Positions 45,481-56,751 of a stretch of DNA of 64,000 nucleotides are shown piece by piece; the stretch's first letter is position 1; each line of letters begins with the position of its first letter. The stretch lies in assembly GCF_003324165.1 (NCBI RefSeq), contig NW_025407854.1, forward strand, positions 426,766 through 490,765. Reading direction: 5' to 3'. The DNA is from Naegleria lovaniensis (lineage: Eukaryota; Heterolobosea; Eutetramitea; Acrasida; Naegleriidae). The notes below the pieces were generated by a model. It was not told the origin of the DNA, did no database searches, and saw only the letters and a program-made list of their open reading frames with translations. The position numbers and the translations under genes are program-made.

Positions 45481-46004
45481 TAAAGATTTTAGAAATAAAC
45501 AATTGAAAAAGTGTTGTGTGGGGTGATGGGAGATTGCCGTTATGGTTCCGATCCGAATCAAGAGGACACAAAACAGATTGAAAATTCTGCACAGTACCGG
45601 TCTTAATGGATAAAATATAATGCTCACCTTTTCTTCGGTATGAGCTGTTTGTGATGATAAATAATATAAAGATGAATGATCAGAGGAGTGTTTGAACGAT
45701 GGAGATGAATAGGAAGATATGTTGTTGACGATTTATGATGGTTCAACAATTGGACATTTTTTTCTTTTTTCATGTTCATGCGCAATTTTATTATTGTGCG
45801 AAATGGAATTGCAATCTTAAGGAGCTTGATTTATTATGATGAGTTTGATTTGAAAATAACGACCCTGATCGATTTTTTCAAACATGCATTGAGTGGTGAG
45901 CTTGGTCCGTTTCAAAATATTGCTCAATTCTTATCGAAATATGGCATTAATTAGATAGCTCAGTTATAGCATCAATAGTTGAAACGATGAAACATTTCGA
46001 ATGC
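45481..46004. other. intergenic region and 5' leader of the three-domain gene
   Basis: A 524-bp gap. It holds the 5' leader of the three-domain gene and the 3' flank of the SLC1 gene. Frames seen (up to 60 codons) have no convincing start or domain. T-rich near 45770. Confidence 0.5.
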
Positions 46005-48279
46005 TTATACCAATTTAGTATTTTCAGAAATGTTATAGAGTGGAATTTCACTGTTTCGATTCGAATTGTTTTCTCCATGGTGAGAATTGTCCAGCTCTTT
46101 GGTTGATGACAATCGATCAAATCGAACATACTTGTCCACAATTGCTACACAAACAGTATCTCCATAAACATTGACACAAGTTCTGAAACGATCTAAAAAC
46201 CAATCAACAGCCAAAATGAGAGAAACAGCTTCCTTTGGTAATCCAACAGATTCAATTACGAGAATAAGTGTGACGAGTCCAGCCTCTGGTATTCCTGCAG
46301 CTCCAATACTAGCAAGTGTTGCAGTGACTATTGAAAAATGTTCATCGATTCGTTAATATTATTATTGTCAACATATGAATTCATAACAAAATGAAACTTG
46401 AAAAAAAATGAAACTTACTTGCCACAACAAACATATCTCCAATTCCAAGACTGACTTGCAAGGATTGTGCAATGAAAATTGCAGCAACCGCTTCATACAA
46501 GGCAGTACCATCCATATTCACAGTAGAGCCTAATGGTAATACAAATGAAGCGACTTCTTTTTGAGCTCCAATTTTCTCTTCACAACATTTCATGGTCAAT
46601 GGAAGAGTTGCAGAACTGCTGGACGTTCCGAGCTGAACATTAAATCACACAAAGTAGTTCACAATTCAATAAACGTTTGCATGTAATAAAATTACATGTC
46701 TTGTTCATGAGTCCGCTTTGAAAAAACTTACAGCTGTCAAAAGAGCAGGAAAAACACTCCAAACATGTCTCAAAATATTCTTTCTCACCAATGCTAAATA
46801 AATTATGGTTAATGTAACGAATGAGTGAATCACCAAACCACTCAGCACTGTGAGCATATAAATTAACAATTGACTCAAAGATTGAAGTAAATATTTTTCT
46901 TTCACACACCGCCAAATAATTAAGAACATAATACCAATAGGTGCATAACAAATAATAAACGCAACCATTTTCAAAATAATCTCATTCAACGATTTGAAAA
47001 ATTTGATCACTGGTTTGGCAGGCTCTCCAATTTGAATCATTACAATTGCCATAAATATTGAAAATACAATGAGTCCAAGGACATTGACACTTCCTCCATT
47101 TTCGGCCGATGCTGCGTCAATGAGATTGGATGGAATAAAACTTTCAATAATAGAAACAATTTGCTTGTAGGATGATGATGAATTTGTGTGTGAATTATTT
47201 CCTGTTGACATAATTTCACTGGAAACAATTTCTTGCCTTTTCAATAATAGCCCTCTCAGAGGATACAATTCTCCATTCAATGAAATCATATTGGAAGGCG
47301 AGAGTGGGGTGGTGACAACTTGTGGAGACGTCGAAACTGCTGTTCTTGTTGATGAGATGGCAGTAGAATTTGTAGTTGGATCATTGTTAATCACAACTTG
47401 TCCTGGCTTGATGACATTGACCATGATTAAACCTGTAATGACTGCAATAATGGTAGTCACTAAATAGGTGGATAATGTTAGTAAGGCCATTTTCAATAGT
47501 GCTTTGTGTTTTTGCTTCCTGAAATTGGCCATATCACTTGTATGTTGTGTGAGAGATGTTGCCGAAACTGTCTCTTCTCTCGCATTTACACTATCGACAA
47601 TTGATGTAATTGAACTAATCATACTCGATACAATTAATGGTACAATTAAACAATTCAAAGCTCTCAATAATAAGTCTCCTGGTAATTTCACATACGCAAC
47701 GACTTCAGGAGTAATTTCAATAGTTGAATTTTCTTCACTCGCTGCTACATTGACACTGACTCCTATAATCAATCCCAACACCACTCCAATCAATGTAAAA
47801 ATTAACAATAAATTATGAAAGAGACAATTAGCTAAACTTTTCACTCGAGTTTTCCAATTTTTTATCGACTCCAAACGATGAGATTGAATCGGATTTGAAT
47901 GTTCATGATGATCGTCATCATTTTGTTGTTGATCCAACTGTGTTCCGTCATGTCGAGAAGTGAGACTATCATTCCGAGCATCCAAATTCCCTTCGTGCTC
48001 TAGAGGTTGCACATTTTCTTCCAAATCTTGTTCATTCTCTAACAAAATTTTATGTCTTCGTAATCGACTGGTCGAGTGCTGATGATGATGATGAACAGTA
48101 GCAGACATGATCGTGGTGGGCATTGATGATGATTGTTGAGATAGCTCGATATCCTCCATAAATGTGGGATTTGAAAAAGTTTCATAACTCGTCATCGGAG
48201 AAGTATGAGGTGGTTGTTGAGAATTTGTTGTTGTCGTCATGATGATGTTGGAGGATGGAGAAGCCTCCTGTGGTTCCAT
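46005..48279 (-). CDS. SLC1/EAAT-type dicarboxylate/amino-acid:cation symporter
   Basis: Exons 48279-46732, 46632-46419 and 46327-46005 join in frame to about 694 residues (donors GTAAGT twice, acceptors TTCAG and AATAG). The ATG follows a run of A. After a ~140-residue His/Ser/Gln-rich cytosolic N-terminus come multiple spans and the SLC1 hallmark motifs: [10 protein letters not shown] (hairpin 1, ~519), [11 protein letters not shown] (~555, the NMDGT Na+ site) and [14 protein letters not shown] with [18 protein letters not shown] in the last exon. This Asp and Arg pair binds dicarboxylic amino acids in EAATs. It imports glutamate/aspartate or neutral amino acids with Na+ or H+. An extended loop after the second span, rich in Ser/Thr/Asn, is likely glycosylated and extracellular. 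Confidence 0.92.
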
Positions 48280-48408
48280 TTTTTTGAGATGAGAATTAAT
48301 TGGATTAGACAGTAGGGAGGATGTTTTTTGATAATACAATAGGATAAGAATTAGAAAAAGCAGTCTACGATATATATAGCTCAGAAAATTAGATTTATTA
48401 AACATACA

Positions 48409-49287
48409 TTAAGCAACAACACTCTTCTTGATGGTTCTCGCAAGTTTTTTCAATCCTCTTTCCTTGAGCTCTTCCTTCAATACACATCCATTTCTATGCA
48501 TACACACCGCAATCATGGCCTCAATATGTGAAACAGCAGCAGTTTGCAAACTAAAACATGGCTTTGACAATTTACATCCATAATAATGGAATTGAGTTTC
48601 ACACTTTTCAAACAAGGTCGTTTCCTTATCCAATTTAGCATTGGCACAATCCACCTCACAAGCCACACATTTCAATCCATTAAAAGGTGCTCTTTTATAT
48701 CCAGTTTTAGCAACTTTTGGTCCAACAGCTCCATCATATTTCCTTACAGTTCTTCCACAAATTCTTCTTGCTTGAGGTGTGAGAGGCATTTGGAAATTCG
48801 ACCAATAACGATTTCCATGATAATGACCTCCTCCATGACCACCATGACCTCCTCCACGACCACCTCCACGACCGCCACGAACTCTAGCACGTCCTCCGGG
48901 ACCCATTCTTCTTCTAGCAGCAGCAGCACCTTGACGTGCGACACGAATAGGAGTTGAAGAACGACCTTGTGCTCTTCTTGGACCAGCACCAGCAGCGGCT
49001 CCAAATCTTCTTCTGATAAAGAGTGTCGATGATGATGAAGACTCATCGGTGATCACTGAATTTTCCAACGACGAGCTGGCATCCAATGTAACAGCAGCAG
49101 CAGTGGATGAAACAACAAGTTGAGCTCGATTTTCAGCACATGAGGAAACAGCGGCGTGAGAAGAGTGAGAGAAGAAGAAGAGAAGGAGAAGGAGACTGGT
49201 GATGGTGAATAATGTGAGAAAATAATGATGATGGCGGTGGCGAGGATTGTTGTTGGAACGAATTTCCTGGCCAGCGAATTTTGACAT
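48409..49287 (-). CDS. secreted Gly/Arg-rich protein with Cys-rich C-terminus
   Basis: A 292-residue single exon protein whose ATG follows five A. A basic start and a hydrophobic run LLLLLFFFSHSSHA (~36-48) look like a signal peptide or anchor. Residues ~90-160 are Arg/Gly/Ala-rich, with RGGRGGGRGGGHGGHGGG, unusual in an AT-rich genome. The rest (~175-285) has about nine Cys (CGRT, CVACEVDCANA, CETQFHYYGC, CFS, CMHRNGC) consistent with disulfides in a secreted domain. The function is unknown; a surface or matrix protein is possible. It lies tail-to-head after the SLC1 gene on the same strand, 130 bp away. Confidence 0.75.
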   Translation of the reverse strand: MSKFAGQEIRSNNNPRHRHHHYFLTLFTITSLLLLLFFFSHSSHAAVSSCAENRAQLVVSSTAAAVTLDASSSLENSVITDESSSSSTLFIRRRFGAAAGAGPRRAQGRSSTPIRVARQGAAAARRRMGPGGRARVRGGRGGGRGGGHGGHGGGHYHGNRYWSNFQMPLTPQARRICGRTVRKYDGAVGPKVAKTGYKRAPFNGLKCVACEVDCANAKLDKETTLFEKCETQFHYYGCKLSKPCFSLQTAAVSHIEAMIAVCMHRNGCVLKEELKERGLKKLARTIKKSVVA

Positions 49288-49574
49288 TTTTTGTTGTGTG
49301 ATGAGAACGGGTCACAAGTCAAATGTCAAATAATAAGAACTGGGACAAAATTGTAGTGATTAGCAAATTTATGTGGCGAAACCAATGAGATGTTGCACGA
49401 GCAGAAATAATTGGCGTTGTGTCCAACATTGAACTAGAAAATATTTTGGTCATGTTTTGTTAAACCACTTATTGAACTCGTCCAGCACACCTAATCGATC
49501 ATCTATCCATCCAGTGCTCAAAATGAGTAATTGTTGAACTGGCTTTTAGACATGTCATTAAAAAATCACAAAAA

Positions 49575-52231
49575 ATGGCTTCTCAGCATCAACACGTTCC
49601 TCCAGACCAACACAAGACATCACTTTCAACAACCTTGCACCGACCTTCATCGAGAAGAAGAAACTCAACAACAATCCTGAAACGTCCAATGTCCTATTCA
49701 TTGCTCGTGAATATTCACAGTCGTGTGAAATCACATCGGTGTTGCTCTATTGTGTTGTTGTTGTTGTGTTTATTATGTTTTTTATTGATGCAAACAACAA
49801 CAAGTAGTAGTTTCATCACACTAGCACAAACAATTGATAACGATGACGGGAATCGATCCAATGACGTTTCTCCATTCGATTCCAAGAGCATGACTCGACA
49901 AACATCAATGCTGCCATATCCGAAACTCAATTCGACCATTCCGTATGCAAGTGCGTTTATGAATTGGGATGTGAATTCGTATTCGGATAAGGACTATCGA
50001 TCTAATAATTCACTCATTACAAATATTGGTTCGAGGTCGATTGTGATGGTTTCCAATTACATGTCTGCGTTTATTTGGAAAAATGTCAGTTCCGAGTATA
50101 ATGTGACTAGTACGAAGGGTTTTGTCGAGTGGTTGAAAAACATGTCTCAAAGTGGAAAATTGGCAAATTTGAAAATTGGAGTTGAGAGAGTGTACATGAA
50201 TTATTTCCGAGTCATCTTGCAATATTATGGACTGTCAGAAGTCATGCCAATGGTTTCTTCGTTTGTATTTTATTCGAGAAATTGTCGACCAAGACATGTT
50301 TTTGAGGTAAGTTTTTTCTTGACACAATTTCACACAACCAAAACGTCACAAATCATGATTTTCACTCAATCAATACGTATATTTAAATTCTCGTGTCATT
50401 GATTTCATCATAGGACTTTGATGTCATCATTACAGTTCCAATAATCTTTTTTCAATATATTCGATTCTATCGAGATGGTATAGGACTACGAAAACCAATC
50501 ATGAGCAATGATAAAATTGCCAGTTATATCAATCCTCAAGATTTCGTTCCAATTCGATTAGCTCCGTACACAGTTGCTTATTATTCTCCATACCTTCCTT
50601 GGTTTATGGTTACAAATTCCTATGCTTTGGGTGTCACTGCACATTTGCAATATTATGCCAATGATGCCGATCTTGCGAATTATCACAATTTTGGAAATGT
50701 CACTGATGAAGATCTTAAATTCATTGCCTATGTCACTGGTTCGACTCCAAATGTTGACCGAGCTGCATTCGAAACAATGATTCGCAATACTGAAGCTCGA
50801 TTTGGTGTCACACTCACAGGATCATGGACATTACAAGATTATTTAGCTTCTCTCTATTCATCGGCTTATCATCGATGTGTTGATACAAATTGCAACGATT
50901 ACAAATTTGAAGAAACAGACTTTTGGAACATACCTGTGATAATTTTACTGGTCACCTATTTTGCATTACTTTTTGGAACGAAATCTTTTCTCAAGCCAAC
51001 CTTAAAAAGAAGATTAATCATTCCTTACTTGCCAGTATTGATCATCTTCTTTGAATTTGGAGCCGGATCCGAATATTTTGCAAATTCTTGTGCTCCTGCA
51101 TTGGGTTACGTTCGAATGTTTGTTTGTTGTTTTTGGGTTGTGTGTTATGCTTGCATGGTCATTCGATTTTACTATTTGAGAAATTTATACAAGATGATTT
51201 CGAAAGGCAAGAAAGATATTTCCCTAGTGAAACGATTCTCATCAGCCATCATTGGACTTGTATTAATGTGTGGTGTATCACTTCTAGTTTCAGCAGTATT
51301 CTCGATTCAAGGAGTGACCATGTTTTTTGATATATTCGACAATGAGAATGCCACTATTAGTGTCATTAATATCAGTTTTGCTCTCTATCTATTAATTGGA
51401 ACCTTCGCTGCAGTGATGGTCATTGCGATTGATTTGATTGTGAATCGTAGAATGGTGTCACAACGAGGTGGTTTTCGAAAATATCTCTTTTTCGATGATC
51501 CATTCTATGTGAGATTGGATTTAATATTTTGCACGTTGATTTTTGCGACCATTTTAATTGTTATAATCATTCAGGGTTCTGTGAGCAATTTCAGAGTGGG
51601 AGGAGTGGCTCATTTCAACAGATTCTTAGTATTGCTCATCTATTTGTGGGCAATTTTAATTTGTGGAGGAACTGTTATTTTGTCCGAGATCATTTCCTTG
51701 TTTAGAAAGAAAAAACCCAACTCGACACTCATGTCAGAACTTGAACGATATTTGAAAGTTCCAGAATTTAAAGCTCTCTTTGCAGAATATACTGAAAAGG
51801 AACTCTCTCTTGAAAATTATTTATGTTTCAAAGATTTGGAAGACTTGGAAGCAATAGGACTTGGCAAGATATTGGATTTGCAATTCTTGATTGAAATGGA
51901 GCGAGATTTCATTCGAGACAATTCCATCTATGAGTTGAACTTGTCATCTGTAACCAGACATCAATTTTACTTGCTACTCGAGAGATGTAAGAAATCATCA
52001 GGTTCGAATGGAGTTGAACTGGTCGATGAGAACCGAAATGGAAATTCGAATACTGCTAAATCCACATCCTCTCCTTCATCTACAACTCCAACCAATGGAG
52101 ATTTGTATTCATTGTTACGTGACACCATCATGTCAAATCTTGCAGACACTCACAGTCGATTTATTGAAACTGTGGAATTTAGAAATTGGTATGCTGTGTA
52201 CGAAATTCAGCAAAAGAACAATATTGTGTAA
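49575..52231 (+). CDS. 7TM receptor with C-terminal RGS domain
   Basis: Exons 49575-50306 and 50414-52231 join in frame (donor GTAAGT, acceptor ATCATAG) to about 849 residues. After a cytosolic Ser/Arg-rich start, a hydrophobic span LLLLCLLCFLL precedes an extracellular part of ~350 residues with several N-glycosylation sites. Seven spans follow (~420-655): WNIPVIILLVTYFALLFG, then others to LVLLIYLWAILICGG. A cytosolic RGS domain occupies ~670-845: ELERYLKVPEFKALFAEY, ELSLENYLCFKDL, and the C-terminal helix TIMSNLADTHSRFI. RGS domains speed GTP hydrolysis by G-alpha. Such 7TM-RGS proteins are known from plants and protists and couple external cues to heterotrimeric G proteins. Confidence 0.88.
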
Positions 52232-52290
52232 TTTTAAGGCGTTTACTAATTTTGGAAATTAGAAATTTAACATTTTTGAATTCTGACGTC

Positions 52291-53040
52291 CTACTTTTTC
52301 TGTTTGTTGTAAAGTTTTTTGGCTGTCTTTTCAGCATACTCAATAATCTTGTGTTTATGCTGTTTTAAAAATTTTCCAAAGAAGTTTCTGTATTCCGTTT
52401 CTTCCATTTGCAAGTCGTCCCATTTGAACTCTGAAATTTCCTTAAAAAAACGACTCTGTGGCTTTTCCATATTTGTGGCGAATTGATCCAAGCTTGGGCA
52501 TTGATTCCAACAAACCAAATAAATCACTTGCTTGGAATGTTTGAGGTAATAGCGTTTGCAAAATCCTTTGTCTATATTGTTTTTCATTCTGTCAATATCC
52601 TTTTTTGATAAGGTACCATAGGTTTCTTCATTAAACTCTCTGACTGCAGTTTCAGAAATTGAAGAATCTTCTAATTCAACTTTTCCTCCAAAATGACACC
52701 ACCCATTTTCGTATTCCTTTCCCAATAGAAAGAGAGTCTTGTTCAAATCTTCATGATATTTGAATAGCAACACTCCAGCTGCAGTCGTTGGTTGTTGTTC
52801 ATCTAAATTATGAAAAAAGATCTTTCTTCCTCGTGTAATTGTATAGCTTCGACGTTGAGAGTTATTTGGAGTCAATGATTGGCTCACTAAATTGATCGAA
52901 GAAGAGGATGAACCCCATGGTGTGTCCTGGATGGACAGACGTTGTATTCCGTTGATGACAGTCTCCTCATCGAGGCGTGCTGGGTCAGTTGTTGTGGGAG
53001 ACTCTGATGCAATTACAGATGATGTGGTGCCGTCTGACAT
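52291..53040 (-). CDS. Nudix hydrolase
   Basis: A 249-residue protein; the ATG at 53040 follows a run of A. A Nudix box lies near residues 112-137: FGGKVELEDSSISETAVREFNEET, in which the REFNEET part with its metal-binding Glu is intact; relative to the consensus G-x5-E-x7-R-E-x2-E-E, two residues are inserted before the Arg. Strands before and after (GVLLFKYHEDLNKTLFLLG; SKQVIYLVCWN) fit the alpha/beta/alpha Nudix sandwich. It cleaves a nucleoside-diphosphate-linked substrate; which one (NDP-sugar, diadenosine, diphosphoinositol) cannot be told. The N-terminal ~75 residues are disordered. It lies between two RGS genes, tail to tail with the 7TM-RGS gene. Confidence 0.87.
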   Translation of the reverse strand: MSDGTTSSVIASESPTTTDPARLDEETVINGIQRLSIQDTPWGSSSSSINLVSQSLTPNNSQRRSYTITRGRKIFFHNLDEQQPTTAAGVLLFKYHEDLNKTLFLLGKEYENGWCHFGGKVELEDSSISETAVREFNEETYGTLSKKDIDRMKNNIDKGFCKRYYLKHSKQVIYLVCWNQCPSLDQFATNMEKPQSRFFKEISEFKWDDLQMEETEYRNFFGKFLKQHKHKIIEYAEKTAKKLYNKQKK

Positions 53041-53205
53041 TTTTTTGTTTTTTGATTCACGAATTCGTTGACATGTTGATGAGTTCATGAAGAAAACGTG
53101 ATTTCACGTTCAGTCCAAAAATAACTCCCAAGTTGATGAATTTTCAAAGCGGACCAAATAAATCAATTTCTATCTATTACTTGGGAACCCTGAGTTTAAT
53201 GATTC

Positions 53206-54858
53206 TTAGTCATTTACTGTGGTAGTAGATGTGTTAAAATTCACAACAGTGTTTTGTTGTTGAACAGAATTGGAAGGAGGAGGGCTGATTACGTTTGCTG
53301 TTGTTGGATTCGATGACGATGCTCCCTTTTGTTGTTGTTTCAACTTGGTTTGGATGTTATGAATTTTCATTTGTTTTTGGAATTCCAAACTCAATTTAAA
53401 TCGATGATGGGTGTCAATCATGACAATGGCAATTTCATTTTCCAATTCATCGAAAAGGCGTTCAGATAAAGTTTTTTCTTCCCAATCAAAGATACCAACA
53501 CTGGGGCGTTCTTGATCGGTGGAGGATGAGGTTGTGTTGGGAGATGTGACTTCTTTTTCTGTAGAGCTGCCACTTGTCGTTGTAGAAATTCGTTCCAATT
53601 CCAACTTGACTGTGTCAGCCATCTTTTTTGAAATATTCACAGAATGAGCTCCTTCAATTCTTAAAAATTCAGAATAAATCAGAGTTGCGAGTTCGAACTT
53701 TTTCTTTTCAACTTCTTTCAAATCTTGTTCTGTGTACTGATGAGGACTCTTTTTCTTCTTTTTACCATTTTCAGAAAGATCTGAATTGTTGGTTATTGCC
53801 GTGGTCACAGACATGGAATCATCATTCATGTCGCTTGAACTGTAATCAAACAACACAGATTTGATTTCAAAACTTTTCGCACACAAATTCTTGTACTCTC
53901 CAATTCTCTCCAAAAATAAGTAATTATCTAAAGAATGTTCCTTTTCACAATGTTTTCTAAATAATTCTCGTAATTGAGAATCTTGCATGGTATCGATCAA
54001 CATGACTGCATTGGCTCGTTGTAATCTCTTTCGATATAAGGCGTCTCGATTCAATGCACACACCAGAGTTAATACAACCACAGGTATGACTATAGCCATG
54101 GACACACAAACAATGACTAATCCGGCCAATGCTCCCGAGGATAATTTAGTATTGGTTGCAAGTTCCTTGTCGTTGACATATTTGACAATTGGTTCCAATT
54201 TGTTCGCAGTGGATGAAATATTCAAGTATTCGTCTGTAAGTAAGAGTTTGAGAGCTTCCAACGATTGACCTTTTTTCAATAAAGATGCAGCTTGAGCTTC
54301 CAATTGAATCGAAGAACTATTGACATACAAGGAAGTGTCATTGAGTTGCAACAATTGAATTTCTTCTTGTGTGAGATTTGAAATTACTCGATTCAAGAAC
54401 ACTGGAAATCGATCCATGAATCGGTTATAGTTATTGAGCTGAGTCGTCACCAATGATGATGTCATGACAGCTGTCGTTGTATTGATGCCTTTTGACATGA
54501 CCGAAATATTGAGCACAGGCAAACACGCTGCATACAGAGTTGCTGTTTTGACACTATTCGTAATGATATCCCTAAATCGAGCAGCATCCACAGTATATTC
54601 AACAATAAGAAAATTATGATTGGATTGCAAGTAATAAACTTGAACCAAAATTGCTAACAAGACACAAAATGCGGCAATGTTGACGAACATGGAAAAGAGG
54701 GAAATGCATCGAAGACCTGATAATTCAATCTTTCCAAAACAAGTTGGAATGGAAAGGAGTGATTTTTCAGTGGAGAGGAGATCATGAGAGGTGTTTCGAA
54801 AACGACCGAGAATGAATGCTTTTGTTGGTTGTTTTTGAGTTTTGGCTGTTGATGACAT
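53206..54858 (-). CDS. membrane sensor with split RGS domain
   Basis: A 550-residue single exon protein. Span 1 (~50-75, ISLFSMFVNIAAFCVLLAILV) and span 2 (~245-270, LAGLVIVCVSMAIVIPVVVLTLV) enclose an extracellular helical part of ~170 residues with glycosylation-type NTT/NLT/NDT sites, a receptor-like layout. The cytosolic part is an RGS domain starting at DSQLRELFRKHCEKEHSLDNYLFL (~295) and interrupted by a ~70-residue Ser/Asp/Lys-rich insert before its second half (ELATLIYSEFLRIEGAH, then FDELENEIAIVMIDTHHRF near ~500). It probably regulates G-alpha downstream of an extracellular signal. The C-terminal ~45 residues are Gln/Ser/Thr-rich. Confidence 0.85.
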   Translation of the reverse strand: MSSTAKTQKQPTKAFILGRFRNTSHDLLSTEKSLLSIPTCFGKIELSGLRCISLFSMFVNIAAFCVLLAILVQVYYLQSNHNFLIVEYTVDAARFRDIITNSVKTATLYAACLPVLNISVMSKGINTTTAVMTSSLVTTQLNNYNRFMDRFPVFLNRVISNLTQEEIQLLQLNDTSLYVNSSSIQLEAQAASLLKKGQSLEALKLLLTDEYLNISSTANKLEPIVKYVNDKELATNTKLSSGALAGLVIVCVSMAIVIPVVVLTLVCALNRDALYRKRLQRANAVMLIDTMQDSQLRELFRKHCEKEHSLDNYLFLERIGEYKNLCAKSFEIKSVLFDYSSSDMNDDSMSVTTAITNNSDLSENGKKKKKSPHQYTEQDLKEVEKKKFELATLIYSEFLRIEGAHSVNISKKMADTVKLELERISTTTSGSSTEKEVTSPNTTSSSTDQERPSVGIFDWEEKTLSERLFDELENEIAIVMIDTHHRFKLSLEFQKQMKIHNIQTKLKQQQKGASSSNPTTANVISPPPSNSVQQQNTVVNFNTSTTTVND

Positions 54859-55320
54859 TTGGCAGTGAGAGAGTGCGAGAAGATGGATGGCTGGCGCTAA
54901 AGTGTGAGCTGTTGTTGAAAGAGAGATTTTGGACTAGGGGATGGTGATTTTTTGTTTGAGAGTTGAGAGATTGACGAAATGTATGAGCGATACAGTTTGC
55001 CATTCTGTTGATGTCAAACTTCATCTAAAAAGGATAGCTCGAATAAAACAGTATTTGTTATGCTGCCAACCAATGGACATGTTTTTGTTCATGTCTATCT
55101 GCACTAAATTATGGTTACGGTCATAAAGACAACCATTTAGGTTCTGAATGTTGGTTTGTCTTGCAGTATACAGCATTGCGAGGGAGCTCGATTTTCGGAT
55201 TAATGTTGGTGTGCAGCTTCTAATTTCATCCAAATAGTATTGCACCCATCCATCAAACCATTCTCTTGATCTTCTCATTGGACAAATATGTAAAAATCCA
55301 AGACGAATCCTTTGAAAAAA
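54859..55320. other. divergent intergenic region
   Basis: A 460-bp gap between the RGS sensor gene (minus) and the third NHL gene (plus). Short frames on both strands look like chance. A run of A immediately precedes the NHL start at 55321. No RNA gene found. Confidence 0.5.
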
Positions 55321-56751
55321 ATGCAAACAACAACAATGAGCATTCTCATGACTCGTCATCGGAAGCCTCAACAACAACATCACTCACCCGATATTTCTTT
55401 AGTGTCGGAACAATTATTGACTAGTCGTTTGAAACCCTTGCTTGATATTGGTTACTTGAAAGAGAGTAAGAAGGACGGAGAAAGAAATATTGGCACCAAC
55501 GTAGTTGCAATAACACCACCGTTAAGACATGAGATGTATTTGTCTGATGAGGGTCAAGTCTGTGATTTTCATAGTGAGACCTGTGTAATGAATTCGTTGA
55601 AAAACGAAATCATGGAAATTCGGAAGCATGACAATAAGCCTTGTAATAATATTTCATCACGTTCAATACATGGCGAATTCATGGTGAATGATGCTCCTAC
55701 ACCCATTTCTACAAACTGTACAATCATTTTAATTAATTTTGACTTGTGTTTGGAAACATGTAACAACAGTCATGTTGGAAAATTATTTTCCAAATTGAAG
55801 GAACAAATGTTAGTGAATTGCAAAAAGAGAAACAGAAGCTTTGAAATGAGATTTGATTTGACCTATTCGATAGGAGAGTATGGTGTATATGGAAAATCTC
55901 AAAACCAACTTCATCTTCCTCATGATGTAAAAATCTCGTACAATCATCACTGTATACTAGTTGCTGATTATAACAATAGAAGAATCCAAGTGTTTGATTT
56001 GTATAGCAGACAATTTAAGGCAACAATTCCAACACCTTCCAAGTATCCAATGTATTTATGTGTCGAGGAAAATCATGATGGCAATCAAAATGACGCTCTG
56101 ATTTTTGGAAGTAATGGTGACAATAGTGTTTACAAGTTTGAGTTACGGCCATTGCTGTGTAAAGCGTATTTAGGTCAAGTCGAAAGAGATGAGTTGAAAA
56201 AAGAATACATTTGGAAAACCGATTTTGATACTCCACAAGCAATTGCAGTGAAGTATGGATCTCAGTATTGCAGGAATGAAATTTTTGTGTGCAATGGTAC
56301 CAATATTACTATTTTGAGTTCAATCTTTGGTTATGCCATCGATAGTATTCAGCTCAGCAACAGAGTTTATGGTGTTGGATTTACGAACAAGAATGATTTG
56401 ATTGTGAGTGAAGCTCTACTCTCTCATAGAATTGTAATAATGCGGAAAGATCAAGATGGTAAATGGCAAACAATGACCACTATTGGTGACAGGGTTGGAG
56501 AAGAATTGGGTGCTTTTAATTGTCCCTATTCTTTGATATTCGACAGAGTTTCTCACAAAATAATCGTGTGTGATTCACAAAACCACCGAATACAAATTTT
56601 TACCCAGGATGGAGAACTTGTGAAATGTTGGGGAAGTACTGAACAGCACGACGATCAAATTTACCATCCTTCTGGTATGTGTTTGAATGAAATGACTGGA
56701 GAGTTACTTGTTTGTGATGAAGGCAATCATAGAGTGCTCATTTTCAAGTGA
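55321..56751 (+). CDS. NHL/beta-propeller-like repeat protein
   Basis: A 476-residue single exon protein; the ATG at 55321 follows six A. After ~190 residues of variable, Cys/Asn-rich sequence it shows propeller blades: LPHDVKISYNHHCILVA with DYNNRRIQVFDLYSRQF; a later LIFDRVSHKIIVCDSQNHRIQIFTQDG; and a last HPSGMCLNEMTGELLVCDEGNHRVLIF. The NHRIQIF signature marks NHL repeats, clearer than in the 14.6-15.7 kb paralogue, with which it shares whole segments (VKISYNH; ICLNE/MCLNE-TGEL). Function unknown; cytosolic by lack of a signal peptide. Confidence 0.85.
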   Translation: MQTTTMSILMTRHRKPQQQHHSPDISLVSEQLLTSRLKPLLDIGYLKESKKDGERNIGTNVVAITPPLRHEMYLSDEGQVCDFHSETCVMNSLKNEIMEIRKHDNKPCNNISSRSIHGEFMVNDAPTPISTNCTIILINFDLCLETCNNSHVGKLFSKLKEQMLVNCKKRNRSFEMRFDLTYSIGEYGVYGKSQNQLHLPHDVKISYNHHCILVADYNNRRIQVFDLYSRQFKATIPTPSKYPMYLCVEENHDGNQNDALIFGSNGDNSVYKFELRPLLCKAYLGQVERDELKKEYIWKTDFDTPQAIAVKYGSQYCRNEIFVCNGTNITILSSIFGYAIDSIQLSNRVYGVGFTNKNDLIVSEALLSHRIVIMRKDQDGKWQTMTTIGDRVGEELGAFNCPYSLIFDRVSHKIIVCDSQNHRIQIFTQDGELVKCWGSTEQHDDQIYHPSGMCLNEMTGELLVCDEGNHRVLIFK

